From assembly GCA_008690995.1 (NCBI GenBank), contig VRMN01000003.1, positions 2,232,001-2,296,000 on the forward strand: a stretch of DNA of 64,000 nt, in the 5' to 3' direction. Below are positions 37,278-46,650 of this stretch, piece by piece. Source of the DNA: Porphyridium purpureum (taxonomy: Eukaryota; Rhodophyta; Bangiophyceae; Porphyridiales; Porphyridiaceae). Numbering within the stretch: position 1 is the first letter of the stretch; each line of letters opens with the position of its first letter. Position numbers and translations under genes: made by a program. Below the pieces are notes generated by a model. The model saw nothing but the letters and a program-made list of their open reading frames with translations, was not told where the DNA came from and did not search any database.

Positions 37278-40253
37278 ATGGCAAAGGCAAAGAACTTGAT
37301 ATTCGAGAACTGTGTCGAAGTGGCTGGCTTAGCAGCCAATGATGTCGGGCCTGTGCTCCCATACGTGGCGGTCGCTTACGCGGTTACCAAGCTTATTGTA
37401 GAGCACGCAAAGGCTGCGCAGGCAAACCAAGCATCTTGTGCGAAGCTTGCCGAGCGGGCAACCAGCATTTCGACCATTCTGGGTACGTATTTTGGCACGA
37501 ATGCCGGAAAACGTGTCAATGGCACGCACAATGTGAAGGACGCTGGCATGATTGAGTGCTTGAGCCAGTTGGAGTCTGAACTGCAGTCTGCGTGCGCGCT
37601 TGTGAAGCGATTTTCCAGTGCGGAGAAGTGGACCGAAAAGGCGTTTCGCGCCTTGGCGGCGAAGAATTTTCAGGGCGAGTTCATGACGTGTGAAGCACGC
37701 CTCGTCGAGCTCGAGACACGATTGTCGCGTATCATCATATTCAAAATGGCGCACGACCATGAGGAAAAGTACCAAAATGTGATTGGTAAGTTGGAAGGCG
37801 CCCTTCTCAAGTTGAAAGCCGTCCCGTACGAGATGGCTCGCGCTCTTGAAGAGGACAGGCGGCGCGATACAGTGACACTTGAGAATAAGCTTCGATCTCA
37901 TCCGGAAAAAGTCGCGGTGCTCGGCATGCACAGTGCGGAAGTGAAATACACAAGTTCGTACTTACACGCGGCGAATGCGGGGCGCGCTTCAAACGGACCC
38001 GAAGGAAGTGAACCTTGGTACATTGAGGCAACACTTGCTGAGAAGCATCGGAATGGTGAGAGCAAGAGGATACCATTCGTTCCGCTTGGCAATGGTGGCT
38101 CTGGGAACGTGTTCAAGGGTAAGTTCATGGGGCAGGAAATAGCCATCAAAGAGATCAAGTCGAAAGGCAACAAGGCGATGCGCGAGCTGAGAAATGAGGT
38201 GGGCATCATGTGGAGGCTTTCTCACGAAAACGTCGTACAGACACTCGGTGGGTTTTACCCACGGACGGGCGTGAAAGCTCATGAACATGAAAGCCCTTTC
38301 ATTGTGCTCGAGTTTGCCCCGAAAGGCTCCCTTGAAAATTACATGTTCCATGACAGCGGAGGCAGCTTGCTATTACGCGATGAACTACTCAGAATCTTTC
38401 GATGCATTATAGATGGCTTGAAGTATTTGCACGGAAATAAGATTATCCATCGCGATATGAAACCCCAGAACATTCTTCTCATGGATGACTTGACTCCGAA
38501 GATTTGCGATTTCGGGCTGGCCACGATGAAGAATTCGTGTTCTCTTGCAAGCGGGTGGCTTGGTACAATCGGGTACATGGCACCCGAGGTTATCCGTGGT
38601 GACCAGTACAACCGCTCCTGCGATGTGTGGTCATACGGCGTCATGTTGTTTGAGATGATGCTTGGCGAGCCGATGTTTGGAAGCAAGTGCACGGTTGGTG
38701 ACGTTTTAAATGTTCTCGGAGATCCGAAGCGGGGTGTGCCGTGGAACAGATTGAACACGTCGGAATACGCAAAACAATGGCCGGTCTGGGTGGCAAAATT
38801 AGCAAGGGCGTGTCTACAGAATAACCCCGAGGAGCGCCCAACTGTTTCGGATATTTGGCTTGAGTTTTATGAGCGTCTGGATACGGAGGGGGCCATTGCG
38901 GCTGCGAAGTCTCAGAAGCATCAGTATGCTGCGTCTCCGTCAGGCAACAGCACGGCTAGGGTTGATGCGGTCACCGGAAACATTTCGCACGTCACGGTAG
39001 CACCTGGTGGGTCCGCAGCCTCAGCATCAAGTGTCGGAGGTTGTGCGGTGGGGCCACGTGGATCCCGGCCCGTTCATGGAAAAGTGCAAAGTGCTGACGA
39101 AAAGCTCTGCTTTGCAGAAGAATGCGAGAAGGCGGGGAACATGGCGAATGCGTATACGTATATCAAGCAAGCAGCGGAAGCTGGTATCACGGAAGGCCAG
39201 TTTCGGCTGGGCAAGATTTTGCTCGACGGCTCGCACGGCATGTGCCAGCATTTGGAGTATGGGGCGGGCTGGGTGCGCACAGCTGCTGAGAAAGGACACA
39301 TGGACGCCATGATTGAGTTGGGGCGCTGCTACCATGGTGGGCGGGGAGTAACACAGACTTTGACACTTGCGAAAGAGTGGTATGCAAGGGCGGCGAAGCT
39401 CGGCAGTCGGGACGGGTCGGCATCGCTCGAAAGTATAGAGGCCGAAGAGCGGCACTTGCGCCACAATGCCGCAGATCGACTATCTCGTATTCAGACCAAG
39501 GAGCTGGCCAACATGAACTCCGCGAAAGCGCCGACTTATTACGGCCAGGTCGCAGAACAAGGAGGCGCACTGGCACAGTACAAGTTGGGCACTTGTTACA
39601 CAAGCGCGTGGGGCGATCTGGTCGAGAACATACACGCGGTTGTTGACTCGCACCGCCATGTCGCGGAGCAGGGAGACACGCAGGCACGGAACCAATCAGG
39701 CACGGATTTCGCGAAGGATTGGGGCGGTCTGCTCGAGAATAAGTGCGCGTCGGTAGACTGGTACTGGCAGGGCACGGAGCCAAGTCGTGCACCCGCACAG
39801 TATGTGTTAGGCACTTGGTCCGCGAACGCGTGGGGCGGTCTGGCTGAGAACATACACGCGGCTGTTCACTCGCACCACCAGGGCGCGGAACCTGGTCATG
39901 CCCTGGCTCAATATACATTGGGCACTTGTTCCGCGAACGCGTGGGGCGGTCTGACTGAGAACATACACGCGGCTGTTGACTCGCACCGCCAGGGCGAGGA
40001 ACCTGGTCATGCCCCGGCTCAATATACGTTGGGCACTTGTTCCGTGAACGCGTGGGGCGTTCTGGTTGAGAACAGACATGCGGTTGTTGACTCGCACCAC
40101 CAGGGCGCGGAACCTGGTCATGCCCCGGCTCAATATACGTTGGGCACATGTTCCGCGAATGAGTGGGGCAGTCTGCCCGAGAATAGATTTGCGATGGTTC
40201 ACTCGCACCGCCAGGCCGCAGAGCAAGGAGACATGCGGACACAGATCGGCTGA
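37278..40253 (+). CDS. TKL-type protein kinase with MLKL/HeLo-like N-terminus and Sel1 repeats
   Basis: The protein has about 991 residues. Residues 1-190 are all-helical and resemble the four-helix bundle of MLKL/HeLo proteins: a hydrophobic first helix (LPYVAVAYAVTKLIV), then NQASCAKLAERATSISTIL, a long helix ending VKRFSSAEKW, and FQGEFMTCEARLVELETRLS. The kinase domain (about 265-545) is complete: GNGGSGNV, Lys in IAIKEI, HRDMKPQN (near 391), DFG (near 411) and YMAPEV (near 436). Sel1 repeats begin near 610, and from about 750 become a run of near-identical 37-residue units. MLKL-type bundles permeabilise membranes when released by a linked kinase domain, and Sel1 arrays act as protein-binding scaffolds. 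A stress or cell-death role is inferred. The start at 37278 has a strong accATGg context; the upstream frame begins only at a GTG. Confidence 0.87.
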   Translation: MAKAKNLIFENCVEVAGLAANDVGPVLPYVAVAYAVTKLIVEHAKAAQANQASCAKLAERATSISTILGTYFGTNAGKRVNGTHNVKDAGMIECLSQLESELQSACALVKRFSSAEKWTEKAFRALAAKNFQGEFMTCEARLVELETRLSRIIIFKMAHDHEEKYQNVIGKLEGALLKLKAVPYEMARALEEDRRRDTVTLENKLRSHPEKVAVLGMHSAEVKYTSSYLHAANAGRASNGPEGSEPWYIEATLAEKHRNGESKRIPFVPLGNGGSGNVFKGKFMGQEIAIKEIKSKGNKAMRELRNEVGIMWRLSHENVVQTLGGFYPRTGVKAHEHESPFIVLEFAPKGSLENYMFHDSGGSLLLRDELLRIFRCIIDGLKYLHGNKIIHRDMKPQNILLMDDLTPKICDFGLATMKNSCSLASGWLGTIGYMAPEVIRGDQYNRSCDVWSYGVMLFEMMLGEPMFGSKCTVGDVLNVLGDPKRGVPWNRLNTSEYAKQWPVWVAKLARACLQNNPEERPTVSDIWLEFYERLDTEGAIAAAKSQKHQYAASPSGNSTARVDAVTGNISHVTVAPGGSAASASSVGGCAVGPRGSRPVHGKVQSADEKLCFAEECEKAGNMANAYTYIKQAAEAGITEGQFRLGKILLDGSHGMCQHLEYGAGWVRTAAEKGHMDAMIELGRCYHGGRGVTQTLTLAKEWYARAAKLGSRDGSASLESIEAEERHLRHNAADRLSRIQTKELANMNSAKAPTYYGQVAEQGGALAQYKLGTCYTSAWGDLVENIHAVVDSHRHVAEQGDTQARNQSGTDFAKDWGGLLENKCASVDWYWQGTEPSRAPAQYVLGTWSANAWGGLAENIHAAVHSHHQGAEPGHALAQYTLGTCSANAWGGLTENIHAAVDSHRQGEEPGHAPAQYTLGTCSVNAWGVLVENRHAVVDSHHQGAEPGHAPAQYTLGTCSANEWGSLPENRFAMVHSHRQAAEQGDMRTQIG
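39520..40250 (+). repeat. In-gene tandem repeat, about 111-bp units
   Basis: About six and a half direct units encode 37-residue Sel1-derived repeats (pattern AEPGHAPAQYTLGTCSANAW, GGL-x-ENIHAAV, SHHQ). The last four are almost identical at DNA level, indicating recent expansion. The earlier ones keep more of the Sel1 consensus (AEQG, AQYKLGTCY). Confidence 0.85.
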
Positions 40254-40836
40254 AAAGCTGAAGCAGGTAGCAATTGCGGTCGGAGAAAAGAAGATAAAAG
40301 TGTCAGACCCACGTTTCTCCAGGTGCATCCAACCAAACAGTCTGAACAACTGAAACTTCTAGGGGAAATGCCGGATTCCGCCACTAGTCCAACGACTCCA
40401 ATTGCGGTTGGATGTCTGCTTTGTCGAACGATGCAGCTTTAGTTTTCATCACGAAAGCGCTCAGTTCAGACGTAACTTTGACTGCGCAGGTTTAGCAAGG
40501 GAACGGCGGACTGTACCGAGCGGTACAGTGAACACCCGTCCGGTGGGTGTACAGCGTAAGCACGAAACGGCATTACGACTCTGGGAGGCGAGGTTGGTGA
40601 ACGTGACCAGATTTGCAAGTGCGCGACCGTCACTTTGGGCGTCGTCCACGGTCTCTGTGGAAAAAACAAAGGCTCAAAGGCAGTGGTCAGGCGGCTCGTG
40701 GGACCGCGGCGGCTGTGATGCTTTTTGACATGAAGGGGCGCTATAAATTGAGGAGCAGCACAGAAGATGTGAAAAATTTAGGACCTCGCTCAGAGGTAGA
40801 GGCTCTCCAGTGGTGTAGTAGAAAAAGGCTGTTGTT
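40254..40836. other. Intergenic stretch with a GTAC palindrome cluster and a TATA-like box
   Basis: No gene is supported. Apart from the palindrome cluster at 40510-40553, a plus-strand CTATAAA (40741-40747) with a GA-rich follower precedes the broken frame at 40837. Confidence 0.4.
40510..40553. promoter_or_regulatory. GTAC-core palindromes (ACTGTACC-N4-GGTACAGT)
   Basis: A perfect 8-bp inverted repeat (40510-40529) is followed by ACACCC/GGGTGT arms (40532-40550) ending in GTACAG. The pair of words, GTACAG and ACACCC/GGGTGT, also occurs at 731-892. It is not close to an intact gene start, but precedes the broken frame at 40837-41385. Confidence 0.4.
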
Positions 40837-41385
40837 GTGAATCACCGAGTCTCTCATGTATTGGGCCTGTTTGGTCAGTTGGAACTGCACAGGGGTGCAA
40901 GTGATCTCATACGCCCTTCCAAGTGTCCCTTATCCGATTTGGTCTCATTTTATGACCTCGACTTCGTGTTACAATGTGCATCACTTGCGCACTTTGGTTC
41001 TGCTTGCCGTTGCATCGTAGTGGTTGTGCAGCTGGACGAGACCGAAGCCGCAGATCCTGGCGCCATGGGCGGCCGCATCATCTCCGTGTCACCGCTGAAG
41101 ATCATGTATCTACAGCCGCCTTCGCTGTCCCCTAACTAGTTGGTTACTGAGCTTCTTGCTCATCTCGACCTGTTCTGGACTCTCATGGCAGAGCGAACGC
41201 TCGCAATGTGTGCCAAGGTTCTGATAGATGAAAAAAGGTTTTCGTTTTCGAGTACTATCGAGCACGCGCGGGAGCAGTTAGGTCCGATGCCCTTTCTGCC
41301 GTTTTGGCAAACGATTGACAAAATGAACGAAACTGGGTTTGAGATTATTGCCGGACCAAAGATGGGGCGGAATGGAGGACCATAG
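40837..41385 (+). pseudogene. Possible gene remnant with one in-frame TAG
   Basis: A single frame stays open across about 180 codons except for one TAG at 41137. The translation on both sides looks protein-like (DLVSFYDLDFVLQCASLAHFG before, LLAHLDLFWTLMAERTLAMCAKVLI after). There is no good ATG; the frame opens at GTG. I recognise no family. It could be a decayed gene, a chance frame, or the last exon of something upstream. Confidence 0.3.
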
Positions 41386-41644
41386 ACCCATATGCGCTCT
41401 GATGCCTTCTGGGCGAGCATGTTATGATACGCATCGTTTGCCTGACGCCGCATTTTTGAACGGTCCGGAGCAGCACGTTTGCTCTAGCGCAGCGGAGTGC
41501 GCGTTCTGGGCATGGCGAATTGACTGTGGCTTTACAGAGCATTCAAGTCAAGACAGAAGCCAGCGGTCCCTGGGAACGTGCCGAAATGTAGCCCTTGAAT
41601 GGTGTCTTTCCATTCCAATCATTTGCAGCCATGCAGCTTTTCTT

Positions 41645-43036
41645 TCAGGCCATCCGGCCGGAAGAAATATTCCAGCGATTCTGCACACGCTGCGCACAAT
41701 CTGCGACGAGGTGCTTATCCACCAGCTGTAACCACGCAGCTCTGCTAAGCGCACGAAGGAAAGCCTGCACAACCAGTACCTGCTCCACTCGCGAAGAGAC
41801 CAGGTTTTTGGCTTCGACCAAAACGTCGCTGAGAGGCAGAAGCTCCTCGGGTTTACCTCGCCGCTGGCAATCTGGTATGTATTGGTACAGGCGACGCTCA
41901 TGCAGCGTACAGCCAAGTTGCATGATCCAACGCATGTATTCGCGCGCTTCCTTGTAGTTACCCGAATTGACAAATGCAGAGACGAGCACGTGCAATGGTT
42001 TGGATGGCGGCGTGATCTCCATCTCGCGATACTTGGCGCCGATCCAGCGCGCTTCTTCAGCTTCGCCGTGCGCACAGATGTACGCACCGCACTCCAGCAA
42101 GCCGGCGTCCACTTGAATGCTTTCCGAGTGCGGTGGTGAGCGCATAATCTTCCAGACCTCGAGTGCCGTCTTAGCCTTCTTGTTCCGCAGTAGGCCGTAC
42201 ATGACGCTTCGCATTGCGTCTGCGTCTGCGCCTCGGTACATGTCCAGACGCTGGCGGAATACCTGGAACATAAGGTCAGGCCTGTGGCAAGCCCCGTAAT
42301 GGCTGATCAATCCATTGTACGCACGCTCACTCAGCGTGTGACCCTGGCGCTCGATGAGGTTTCGCAACGACAGCACCACATTGACCTTCTGACACGTTCG
42401 CGCAAGTGGCAGCATTTGAAGAAGAGCGTATGAATTCAGCTCTGCACCGTCGCACCGCGCAACTTGCACCATGCGCACCGCGAATGCGAGCCGCCGACGC
42501 GGGTCGCTGTCTCGCTCGTACCGGGCAAGGCGCAGTAGAAAGTCGAGGGTCCAGTTGCTAAGCGGGACGCCAGATGCGGCGTTCAAAATGCGCTCAACAT
42601 CGCTCAGAGGGGTCCGTTTGAAGAGTGCCCGCTGAAGCTTGTCATTGAGAGCTCGAGTGGCATCCATACTATTCGTCAATTCCATATCTCCTGGAAGTAC
42701 TGTGAACCTTTCGTTGGCAGGTCCCAGATCGTCTGTGCTGCTGCTGTTCGTGTCATGAGTACGTGAGCGTGGGTGAAGTGAGAGCATCCTGGGGTCCATT
42801 CGCGCGTCGACCGGCGGCACAGGCCATGCTGCTGCGGCACGTGGGTTCAGTAATGCGCCGTCACCGACCAAGTTTCCAGATACCTTGATTCCGACGCTTT
42901 GGGTGTGTATCGCGCTGCCGAGCCGCCATGTGCGCAGGGGCCCCTCCCTGGTATCCTCAGTGCTGTAGCCTAGCAGGGCTTCCGGAAGCTTGGAGTTCTC
43001 TGAAAATTCTTCTCCTAGATCCCAATCAGTCAGCAC
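41645..43036 (-). pseudogene. Second half of a PPR-like gene (copy B)
   Basis: A 463-codon frame of helical-hairpin PPR-like repeats (AYNGLISHYGACHRPDLMFQVF, HVLVSAFVNSGNYKEAREYM), ending CAQRVQNRWNISSG. It has no ATG in its first 79 codons and opens at GTG. In the same frame it is open upstream without a stop, back through the end of the preceding half. It therefore looks like the continuation of the 43069-44427 part, separated only by a frame change at a nine-base A/T run (43105-43113). PPR proteins bind organellar RNA. Whether this is one functional gene with a sequencing error, or a young pseudogene, is unresolved. Confidence 0.65.
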
Positions 43037-43068
43037 GCGGCGAGCGCACTGCGCGGCTGCGTTCCCAT

Positions 43069-44427
43069 TCAGATGCCGCTGCTTGATGCCAAGTTCAAGC
43101 GCCGAAAAAAAAAGCGGCCCATGGTGCGCGGCATGGCCTTTCGTGTCACACTCAAATGCTCAATAATATTGGTCTTGGACAGTGGGTCTGCGAGTTGCAA
43201 CAGCTCTGCCCAAGCGTGATGCCGTACGCACCTATCAACAAACTGGATAATCTCTCGCTGGTGTAGTACATAATTGAGGTGCACAGTCCACTCCATAGTG
43301 CGTAGAGCCTCGGCCATCCAGCCATCGTGCACAAATGCTGCCGTCAGCAGACTTAGCTCGCGAGAGGGCGGCTCAAGTCCGAGTGCTTTGTATTGACTCG
43401 TAATCCAAAGCACGCCTTCAGCCTTGCCTTGTCCACGCGCGCAAATCCATGCACCGCTGCTCAGAATGGCAGAATCTACCACCACTTGACGCGAGAACGG
43501 CGGCTCACGCATGATACTCCAGACGTGCCATGCAGTATCATACAGCTTGAACTTGAGAAATCCATTTAGAAACCGCGCAAAAGTGTCGACGTCCAGCGTC
43601 GCAGGCTGGACGCGAACCATTTCATCAAACAGTTCAAACAGCATGTCCGGCCGCTTGCACGACACAAAATGTATCACAAGGCCGCGATATCCGATGGCGT
43701 CAACGGGATACCGTTGAATCGACTCGATTCGTCTCTTTACGATCCAAGCGACTGTGCTTTTCGTGCATGGCCGGGCCAGCGCGAGAATGTGCGTCAGTAC
43801 ATGTGAGTCGAGCGGCACTTGGTCACTTGACGCTCGCCTGAGTACCCCTACCGCAAATTTCAGCGCGTGTCGAGCTCTGGCGTTGGCTGAAAACTCCGCG
43901 CTGATTTCTTTTTTCTCGTCACTCAGGTTACCATCGTCCTTGACCTCAACTTGTCTCGCGATGCGCAAGCAAATATCGACTGTGCGCGCATCAAACGGCG
44001 CGTAGCGGTGGTGCCGGACAATTTGCTCCGCGTCATCTAGGCCAGCCTGGTCATCGAGCGCGGCTCGCAGCTGCTCGTTGAGCTCACGCGCGGTCACGAT
44101 AAAGGTTGCGCGGAACAAGCGCTCGCGCTCGCTACGTCCACCTGCAACGCGATTGTCCTCGCCTTCGTCTCCTAGCGGCCTCCTGCGATCCACCTTTCCG
44201 CTGCGTTGCTGCGAGCGAAGTGACGAGCTTGCTACGGATCGCGTCCGGATGCTTGTCTGAGCACAACGGGAGCATGCATGTCCCACCTGCTGCGGTGTTG
44301 ATGGGTACCCATGTGCATGAACAGTGCTGGTCCAGATTCGCAGCGCCCGCAGACTCGTACGCGGTGCGTGCCGGGCCAGCACGCAAAGCGCCAATCATCT
44401 GACGCTTTGCAATGCAGAACGTAACAT
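43069..44427 (-). pseudogene. First half of a PPR-like gene (copy B), with early stop
   Basis: A 441-codon frame with PPR-like repeats (YRGLVIHFVSCKRPDMLFELFDEM, LSLLTAAFVHDGWMAEALRTM). The copy A comparison places the ancestral ATG at 44427. Here codon 11 is TGA (44395-44397), where copy A has TGG, and the remaining frame opens only at TTG. At the 3' end a run of nine T (minus strand, 43105-43113) shifts the frame. Beyond it the next frame reads LNGNAAAQCARRV, matching the CAQRV ending of the other family members, before continuing into the second half. Two breaks in about 930 codons suggest recent loss or sequence error. The N-terminus is Arg-rich and organelle-targeting in style. Confidence 0.65.
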
Positions 44428-45058
44428 CGACACCAACGACCTCCTTGTTGCCGAACCGCGAACTCGGCATGGTGCAAGTCTGACCGCGACGATGGTGATT
44501 GTCCTTCCAGATGATTTCAGAACGTCAAGGCGACATGCGTTCCCTCCGTTTGGGTGAGTGATGTGATCATGCGCTGAAGCTCCCCGCGGGCTAGGAGCGG
44601 CACACGACTGGAGAAGGCGAGAAGCGGCAAAAAGGCTGTGCGCTTCTGCCGAGCGGAGGCCTCTACGAGCGAGTGCTCAGCGCCGGGAAGAGGAGTGTCC
44701 CTTGAGGATTGACCCATGCTGGCGCGCCGTCCGCGCAACAAGGTGCAGCGTGCGTCGTTTCCACGATCCCTGGCATCGTGCGGAGCTAATTCGTAGCGGC
44801 GCAAGTTTGTGTCCCGCAACGATTTGGCCATACTGTACTATGAGGACACGCGGTTTCACATTGAAGCAGGCCGAATTCTTGAGCAAAAATGGTGCTTTGG
44901 AAGCAAAGTTACATTGTGAAGGTAGAGCCACGATCCAACGGCGTTGAAACCACGCACACGCGGCTCGTTTAAAGGAAGCAGGCCGCAGCTCTTCGCTGCC
45001 CGATCTGCTGCTCGGCCGGCGCGAGATCGCAGAGAGAAGCGCAAGACAAGGAGACGAA

Positions 45059-46516
45059 ATGTTCCAAAATTTTGGTGGGGTTGCAGCCGCGATGCTGCTG
45101 GTGCTCGGCGCGGTGATGTCGGCACCAGCGGAGCGCCGTCCGAGCGAGTCCGCGACACGTTCGCAATGGAACTCATTTGACCTTCTCGAGGCAGTGGAGA
45201 AAGACCCTAACGTGGGCAACAGCGTCCAGACACAAAGCGCGAAAGTGACTGTCCCATTTTTCATGTATGAGCCTGACCACTTTCTGGCATATGCAAAGTG
45301 CTCAAAAGCGATCTTGGATCCTAAACATTCAATTGATGTGTTGTTTGTGGAGAGGCTTCAGAATCATCCATGGAGGACACGCCAGCCACAGGATGCCGAG
45401 TTGTTTGTCGTGCCCGTGCTACTCAGCGCCCTTGCTCTCGACAATTGCAGTGTGAGCGCGACAAAGAGCCTTAACCAAATGAATCAGTACCTGGGAAACA
45501 GTTCTTGGTACTCCAGATACGAAGGCCGCGATCATCTCGTTCTCATGAGCCACTGGAAGAAGCGGTATGCCATTCTCAAATATCTCGGGCGCAGAATGAA
45601 AATCGGCTCGTATACCCGCGACAGAATGCAAGCCTATCGAAATGTTTTTGTCGTCGGGTTCTTGGACAACTACGCGGCGATGACGGCAGAGAGTCGGAAC
45701 GCTGACGGATACTTTTCAGAGTGGAATTATGCGAACAGTGCGAAATTGCCGCGGGATTTGGTGGTCCGGTGGATGGGTAAAAACAGATTTTTTCATGGAA
45801 GTGTGGTACTTCCGCGGCTTAATCGAAGAGCTCTTTTTACAAAGCGCGACGCAGACACTAGTCAGGTATATAATGATGTATTCTTGAGCGTCAGATTGCA
45901 TAATCCAGAATCGCGGAGTCAATTTCCCGAAATTCCGGACTGCAATGTGACTGAATTTGAAACGTATTCAAATCTCTACGAATCCATGGCTTTGGTAGGA
46001 AGCAGTCCGCCAATTCCGAGCTGGACCGCAGATCGATGTCTTCAGCCGTTCGAATTTTCCAGGTTGGTTGCCCATCGCATCACAGAACGTTCGCACTTTT
46101 CGTTCCTTCTGGCGGGAGATAACCCGGAAAGTGATACGCTCTATAACGCAATAGCCGCTCGCTCCATTCCGGTTCTTTTCGTCGAAGATGAAAAGCAAGA
46201 CTTATTGTACGAGTGCATGGTTCATTTTGATTTCCCTTGGAAGGATATCGCGCTCGTGTTCAGTGGTCCTGAGTTTCGCGAGGATCCGATGCGCGTTATT
46301 CGATATTTGCGCGCCATGGTTCAAAACGAGCCTGAGGACCTCGCGCGACGGGTCAAACTCATTGAAGCTCATGGCCGCGACATCTTGTGGTCGGAGCCGA
46401 ACTCGCGCGTCCACGAAAGCATTTTGATTGATGCGTGGAAACTGTCCAAAGGCAATCTACCCAGACGTATAGAACCACCAAAAATGCGCAGCTTAAGCCA
46501 GGCGCAGTCGCTCTGA
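45059..46516 (+). CDS. Exostosin-family (GT47) glycosyltransferase, copy B
   Basis: The protein has 485 residues and is a close paralogue of 34704-36194 over its full length, with long identical runs in the C-terminal third (RSHFSFLLAGDNPESDTLYN). It opens with a signal peptide or anchor (MFQNFGGVAAAMLLVLGAVMSAPA) and keeps the exostosin signature. It differs from copy A in the segment after the first 160 residues and by having a shorter tail. Both copies lack frame breaks, so both are probably under selection. A Golgi role in polysaccharide synthesis is inferred from the family; the substrate is unknown. Confidence 0.9.
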   Translation: MFQNFGGVAAAMLLVLGAVMSAPAERRPSESATRSQWNSFDLLEAVEKDPNVGNSVQTQSAKVTVPFFMYEPDHFLAYAKCSKAILDPKHSIDVLFVERLQNHPWRTRQPQDAELFVVPVLLSALALDNCSVSATKSLNQMNQYLGNSSWYSRYEGRDHLVLMSHWKKRYAILKYLGRRMKIGSYTRDRMQAYRNVFVVGFLDNYAAMTAESRNADGYFSEWNYANSAKLPRDLVVRWMGKNRFFHGSVVLPRLNRRALFTKRDADTSQVYNDVFLSVRLHNPESRSQFPEIPDCNVTEFETYSNLYESMALVGSSPPIPSWTADRCLQPFEFSRLVAHRITERSHFSFLLAGDNPESDTLYNAIAARSIPVLFVEDEKQDLLYECMVHFDFPWKDIALVFSGPEFREDPMRVIRYLRAMVQNEPEDLARRVKLIEAHGRDILWSEPNSRVHESILIDAWKLSKGNLPRRIEPPKMRSLSQAQSL

Positions 46517-46650
46517 GCAAGGATTCGCATATCGTGCGTGACGCCACTGAGTCGTAACAGGCTGCAACCCTGAGGTAAGAAGCCCGACGTTCTGTCCAAT
46601 GTGCGCAGGTCCGCATGTATCAATGATTGGCGCTCTGAAATGATGCGGAG

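Larger units (their letters stand above)
41510..46650. repeat. Segmental duplication, copy B (fuller copy)
   Basis: Direct-repeat partner of 32510-36330. It holds the complete-length PPR-like gene, the spacer and the second exostosin gene. Edges are approximate, judged where similarity fades. Confidence 0.85.

Noticed and set aside
39187-40242. Minus-strand frame of about 351 codons opposite the Sel1 repeats
   Set aside because: It mirrors the repeated plus-strand coding DNA, so its length is a by-product of the tandem repeat.
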